Positions 61,279 through 64,000 of a DNA stretch of 64,000 nucleotides are shown piece by piece. Position numbers and translations under genes: made by a program. The DNA lies in the NCBI RefSeq assembly GCF_004359545.1, contig NZ_SCWB01000002.1, positions 1 through 64,000 on the forward strand, in the 5' to 3' direction. Source of the stretch: Macrococcus lamae (GTDB taxonomy: Bacteria; Bacillota; Bacilli; Staphylococcales; Staphylococcaceae). The stretch's first letter is position 1; each line of letters begins with the position of its first letter. Under the pieces are notes generated by a model. The model saw only the letters and a program-made list of their open reading frames with translations. It was not told where the DNA came from and ran no database searches.

Positions 61279-62079
61279 ATGAAAAACCAGGCATTTAAAG
61301 TAATTCGGTCAATTGAGAAACTTGGCGTCACAGATAAAGGGAAGAAACGAGCGCATGCACGCGGCATAAATTATAGATCAGAAGTAAATCTTAACGATGA
61401 AGGTAGAAGACTGCTTGGACATATGACTGAAGGAGTGGTAAGGCTATCAGATGCACCGCCAAGTACAAAATATCCGGCATGGAGTGTTTCTATCAAAGGT
61501 CTGTCAATTCATTTAGCAGGTAATGGGACCCCGGTTGATCTTGTATTCGTAACATTTCCTTACTTTCCATGGATCAAAGCTGATTCAATGGTAAGCATCG
61601 GAACATATGCAGTCGCACTTAAAGAACCTTCTGACTGGCAGGTTAAAATAAATCTCTGGAGAAAAATTCTTAAGACTGAAAACTTTAATCATCACTTGGG
61701 TAAATTTTTAATCCATTTTCCTCTCATAACATATCGTAAATTCAGAAAATATAATAACCTGCATTATTTTAAAACAGAGCAAGGAGATTTTGTAAGATTC
61801 CATGTGAAGTTTACCGCAGACAAAATTGTGCTATATGCAGAACGCTATGATGTACCAGCATCAATTGAGTGTATTAGACGTAATGGAAAAATACATCAAA
61901 TTGGTTCTATTCATCTTAAAGAACGCATTGAAGAAGGAGTGCCTTATTTCGATGTTTTGCAAATAGGCAGTCATTTAAAGCCACTTGAAAGTGATGAAAT
62001 ACTGCAACTTAGACATTTCATGTACCGAATCTCATATGAACGTAAATTAAAAGAGCAGGAGGAAATGAGAAATGAATAG
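61279..62079 (+). CDS. Catalase-fold-like protein (SrpA-type resemblance)
   Basis: A 266-residue protein whose layout recalls the small catalase-like (SrpA-type) heme proteins: KKRAHARGINYRSEV has a His (His26) where the distal catalase His sits, GVVRLSDAPPSTKYPAWSVSIKG then NGTPVDLVFVTFPYFPW follow, and near the end PLESDEILQLRHFMYRIS resembles the proximal segment with a Tyr (Tyr249). It is shorter than typical catalases. Heme binding or peroxidase activity is not proved; alignment by eye is loose. It overlaps the next gene by 8 bp and is divergent from the TetR regulator. Confidence 0.45.
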   Translation: MKNQAFKVIRSIEKLGVTDKGKKRAHARGINYRSEVNLNDEGRRLLGHMTEGVVRLSDAPPSTKYPAWSVSIKGLSIHLAGNGTPVDLVFVTFPYFPWIKADSMVSIGTYAVALKEPSDWQVKINLWRKILKTENFNHHLGKFLIHFPLITYRKFRKYNNLHYFKTEQGDFVRFHVKFTADKIVLYAERYDVPASIECIRRNGKIHQIGSIHLKERIEEGVPYFDVLQIGSHLKPLESDEILQLRHFMYRISYERKLKEQEEMRNE

Positions 62080-62401
62080 AAATAAGTTGGAAAAAATAGT
62101 AAACGATGTAGTTCAGGCATGTCTCGCAGGAGACAGGCATGACTTTAATCGATATTTAGATCCGCAGGTTCAGAATTCTTCACTGATAGAAACGGAAATC
62201 ATTCAGCCGATACAGCGAGTGTTAAGTGAGCCGAATGCAAGTTATCAGTTGTCATTTGAAGATGATTATCCTTTTACAAGAGCACTTATTATGACTGATT
62301 CAAAGCAGCCGATAACCCCAGTTCCGTTAGACCAGCAGATTGCAGCTATTGACATAATATATGATGATGAATCAGAACAATATTTTGTAACGTTAAAATG
62401 A
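62072..62401 (+). CDS. Unknown 109-residue protein coupled to the catalase-like gene
   Basis: I do not recognise this protein. It is soluble, acidic and probably alpha/beta: an N-terminal helix (NRNKLEKIVNDVVQACLAGD), a middle with LDPQVQNSSLIETEIIQ, and a C-terminal IDIIYDDESEQYFVTL. The ATG (62072) lies within the end of the upstream gene (8-bp overlap, GAGGAAATGAGA as ribosome-binding site), so the two are translationally coupled and probably act together. A strong terminator follows. Confidence 0.65.
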   Translation: MNRNKLEKIVNDVVQACLAGDRHDFNRYLDPQVQNSSLIETEIIQPIQRVLSEPNASYQLSFEDDYPFTRALIMTDSKQPITPVPLDQQIAAIDIIYDDESEQYFVTLK

Positions 62402-62413
62402 CTAAAGAAATTC

Positions 62414-62458
62414 CAAACAAAGCCGGATGAAGTATAACACTTCATTCGGCTTTGTTTG
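62414..62458. terminator. Bidirectional intrinsic terminator
   Basis: CAAACAAAGCCG-ATGAAGT pairs with ACTTCAT-CGGCTTTGTTTG around a short loop. It serves the catalase-like operon; the terC gene converges on it. Confidence 0.85.
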
Positions 62459-62487
62459 TCATTATTTGATTAACTAACAATTAGTTT

Positions 62488-63270
62488 TTAAGATTTTTTT
62501 ACTTTACTACGTCTACTTGTGAAGATTCCGACTGCAAGTATCGCAAGCAGCACTGCCCAGAAAATTACTTGCCACTGCCATGAATGAGGGAAGGCATGAG
62601 GAAGGATATGGATTTTATCGTGAGCCAGTACAAGCACGACCAATTTAATTCCTATCCAGCCGACAATAGCGAACGCAGCTGCTTCAAGACCCGGATATTG
62701 TTCAAGGACTTTAACAAAGTAATTAGCTGCAAATCTCATTAAAATCACGCCGAGCATACCGCCAACAAACATGACAGCAAACTGCCCGGCATTGATTCCG
62801 CCGATTTGACCACCTATCTCAGGAAGTGTAACAGCAATTGCAATGGCAGCCAGCATTGAATCAATAGCGAAGGCGATATCTGCGAGTTCAACCTTCAGCA
62901 CGGTCATCCAGAAGCCACTGCCGTTTTTCTCAGCTTTTTCTTCAGCGATATCAGGTGTATGAACATCATCCGGATGGCTTTTTTTCTTAAAGTACACATA
63001 TAAGTTTTTAGCAGACATAAATAACAGGTAAGCAGCGCCTAACGCCTGTACTTGCCAGATGTGGACCAGCAATGTGATCATGAAAAGAGAAGCTAGACGG
63101 AAAACAAAAGCCCCGACCAAGCCGTAGAACAATGCTCGTTTACGCTGGTCTTCAGGCAGATGCTTGACCATCACTGCCATAACGATAGCATTATCTGCTG
63201 CAAGTAAACCTTCCAGTAAAACTAAAACTAAAATAACCCATGCATAGGATATAATGATACTCGGATCCAT
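62488..63270 (-). CDS. TerC-family membrane protein under Mn riboswitch
   Basis: A 260-residue membrane protein of the TerC family (about seven helices), now linked to manganese export to or metallation of exported proteins. EGLLAADNAIVMAVMVKHLP (residues 19-38) and VELADIAFAIDSMLAAIAIA carry the conserved Asp residues of the metal path. A hydrophilic linker (about 95-115, KKKSHPDDVHTPD) separates the two halves. A yybP-ykoY Mn2+ riboswitch lies directly upstream, which supports Mn export or handling. The start has AAGGAGGATTCTT upstream. It is a single gene. Confidence 0.9.
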   Translation of the reverse strand: MDPSIIISYAWVILVLVLLEGLLAADNAIVMAVMVKHLPEDQRKRALFYGLVGAFVFRLASLFMITLLVHIWQVQALGAAYLLFMSAKNLYVYFKKKSHPDDVHTPDIAEEKAEKNGSGFWMTVLKVELADIAFAIDSMLAAIAIAVTLPEIGGQIGGINAGQFAVMFVGGMLGVILMRFAANYFVKVLEQYPGLEAAAFAIVGWIGIKLVVLVLAHDKIHILPHAFPHSWQWQVIFWAVLLAILAVGIFTSRRSKVKKS

Positions 63271-63302
63271 AAGAATCCTCCTTTAATTAGAAATTTATGA
63301 AT

Positions 63303-63338
63303 AAAAAAGACCCATGCCAAATAGAATTGGCAAAGGTC
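63303..63338 (-). terminator. Riboswitch-controlled terminator of terC
   Basis: On the minus strand GAGACCTTTGCCA pairs with TGGCATGGGTC around ATTCTATT, followed by TTTTTTA. It is the expression platform of the Mn riboswitch. Confidence 0.8.
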
Positions 63339-63452
63339 TCGCTAAACGTAAGTTCTACAATTCCGGAAGCATGAACTTCGTAATGACGGAATTATACAAG
63401 GTGGGCACCTTATGAGCTACTCCCCTTCGACATAAGTCTTAGGTATTCATTT
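63303..63452 (-). ncRNA. yybP-ykoY manganese riboswitch
   Basis: On the minus strand GGGGAGTAGCTC begins the conserved L1 motif of the class, followed by paired arms and the 3' segment GACCTTTGCC, which feeds into a terminator ending in GGGTC and a T run. The class senses Mn2+ and switches on downstream genes. It precedes terC by about 30 bp, a common target of the class. The 5' boundary is approximate. Confidence 0.88.
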
Positions 63453-63538
63453 AAACTTATTGTAACATAAGTACTAAGGTAATTAAATTAATACGAGCTA
63501 TAAAAACCAATACGTTCAAAACCAAAGGAGAACTTACT

Positions 63539-63955
63539 ATGGATTTAACTACAAAAATGACGATACACGCTTCTTCTCAAACTCTATACGAGGCACTGAT
63601 AAACCCGGATAGAATCAGTAACTTCTGGTTTAATAGCAGTGAGCAATGGGCAGAGGGGAAAACCGTTCACGTGACTTATCCGGAGTATGCTGCTGCGTTT
63701 GATATAGATATTGTTCAGCTGCAAAGTAACCGCTTGATAGAATTTGAATGGCCGGCTGGCGGCAACGGAAACCGAGTAGTAATAGAGTTCATCGAAATGA
63801 CAGATGTCACTCGAGTTGATATTACAGAATTAGGTTTACCGGATGATGCGGCACGTCTGATGGACCAAAAAGAGGGCTGGGTGTATATGCTTAGTTGCTT
63901 AAAAGCATATATAGAGCACGGCGTTACAGATTTAAAAGGACATTTATCAAAATAA
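63539..63955 (+). CDS. SRPBCC/AHSA1-family protein
   Basis: A 138-residue START-like (SRPBCC) domain protein of the Aha1/Hsp90-activator-homologue type: LTTKMTIHASSQTLYEALINPDRISNFWF at the N-terminus, a WPAGGNGNRVVIEF strand pair and the final helix KEGWVYMLSCLKAYIEHG (about residues 112-129). The domain forms a hydrophobic pocket; ligand and function are unknown. The start follows AAAGGAGAACTTACT. The remaining 45 bases of the window show no further gene. Confidence 0.82.
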   Translation: MDLTTKMTIHASSQTLYEALINPDRISNFWFNSSEQWAEGKTVHVTYPEYAAAFDIDIVQLQSNRLIEFEWPAGGNGNRVVIEFIEMTDVTRVDITELGLPDDAARLMDQKEGWVYMLSCLKAYIEHGVTDLKGHLSK

Positions 63956-64000
63956 TATACAGGGTGAAGAGAAAGTTGCTGCCTTATCTATGTTTCTTAT

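Overview
The window looks like a chromosomal segment of a low-to-mid GC member of the Staphylococcaceae. Macrococcus/Macrococcoides is the best guess. This rests on remembered similarity, not a search. The supporting genes are a staphyloxanthin-type carotenoid cluster (crtO, crtN, crtM, crtP, crtQ), the staphylococcal-type cst persulfide locus, a seven-gene Mnh Na+/H+ antiporter operon preceded by a FimE-like recombinase gene, an mprF gene, a FemABX gene, and a signal peptidase with the SpsB-like Ser36/Lys77 pair. Ribosome-binding sites are strong GGAGG types, and TTG and GTG starts are common. I see no rRNA, tRNA, CRISPR array or prophage. The only mobile element is the 3' end of an IS256-family insertion sequence at the left edge.

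Layout. 1-0.5 kb: IS256-family end. 0.6-5.5 kb: AGCS symporter, then a TetR-SDR-hydrolase operon divergent from a DUF2316-NmrA pair. 5.8-12.6 kb: second AGCS symporter, prephenate dehydratase, AlkD-like protein, DUF485 plus acetate permease, amino acid permease; the last two transcription units carry CcpA-type cre sites. 12.6-15.1 kb: GNAT, FemABX, CHAP. 15.1-18.8 kb: tauE-cstR divergent from cstA-cstB, with three similar CstR-type operators between them. 18.9-23 kb: PH-like protein, YdeI-like protein, RocB-like peptidase, DUF2243-CtaG pair. 23-26.2 kb: mprF, broken by one in-frame stop, downstream of a C39-like peptidase. 26.3-31.2 kb: MFS transporter, phosphoesterase, PPK2, YdhG-like protein, azoreductase, then a SAM-I riboswitch in front of an unknown 98-residue protein. 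31.3-35.6 kb: kynU-kynB-kynA tryptophan-to-anthranilate operon and SelO. 35.8-43.1 kb: carotenoid operon. 43.2-46.5 kb: small enzymes and the recombinase-like gene. 46.5-52.7 kb: mnhABCDEFG and signal peptidase I. 52.8-55.3 kb: YitT and an NSS transporter with a leader-peptide/attenuator-like leader. 55.5-64 kb: Rieske-FAD oxidoreductase, HrtAB-like ABC pair with a 57-residue HTH-like protein, DUF1722 and TIGR01777 proteins with a TetR regulator, a catalase-fold-like protein, a Mn riboswitch-TerC unit and an SRPBCC protein.

How the genes fit together. The crt block encodes a pathway from isoprenoid precursor supply (type 2 IPP isomerase) through C30 carotene synthesis, desaturation and oxidation to glycosylation and acylation, with an extra epoxide-hydrolase-like gene at the end. 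The cst block detoxifies persulfide. The kyn block degrades tryptophan, and the NSS transporter has a Trp codon in its leader peptide.

Most unusual points: the SAM riboswitch controlling one unknown small gene; the NSS leader; the nonsense codon in mprF; two genes whose conserved N-termini lie upstream of any ATG/GTG/TTG (ATC and ATA at the expected start); and a tyrosine-recombinase-like protein that has lost its catalytic arginines. Protein identifications come from motif and family recall and have not been checked by database search.
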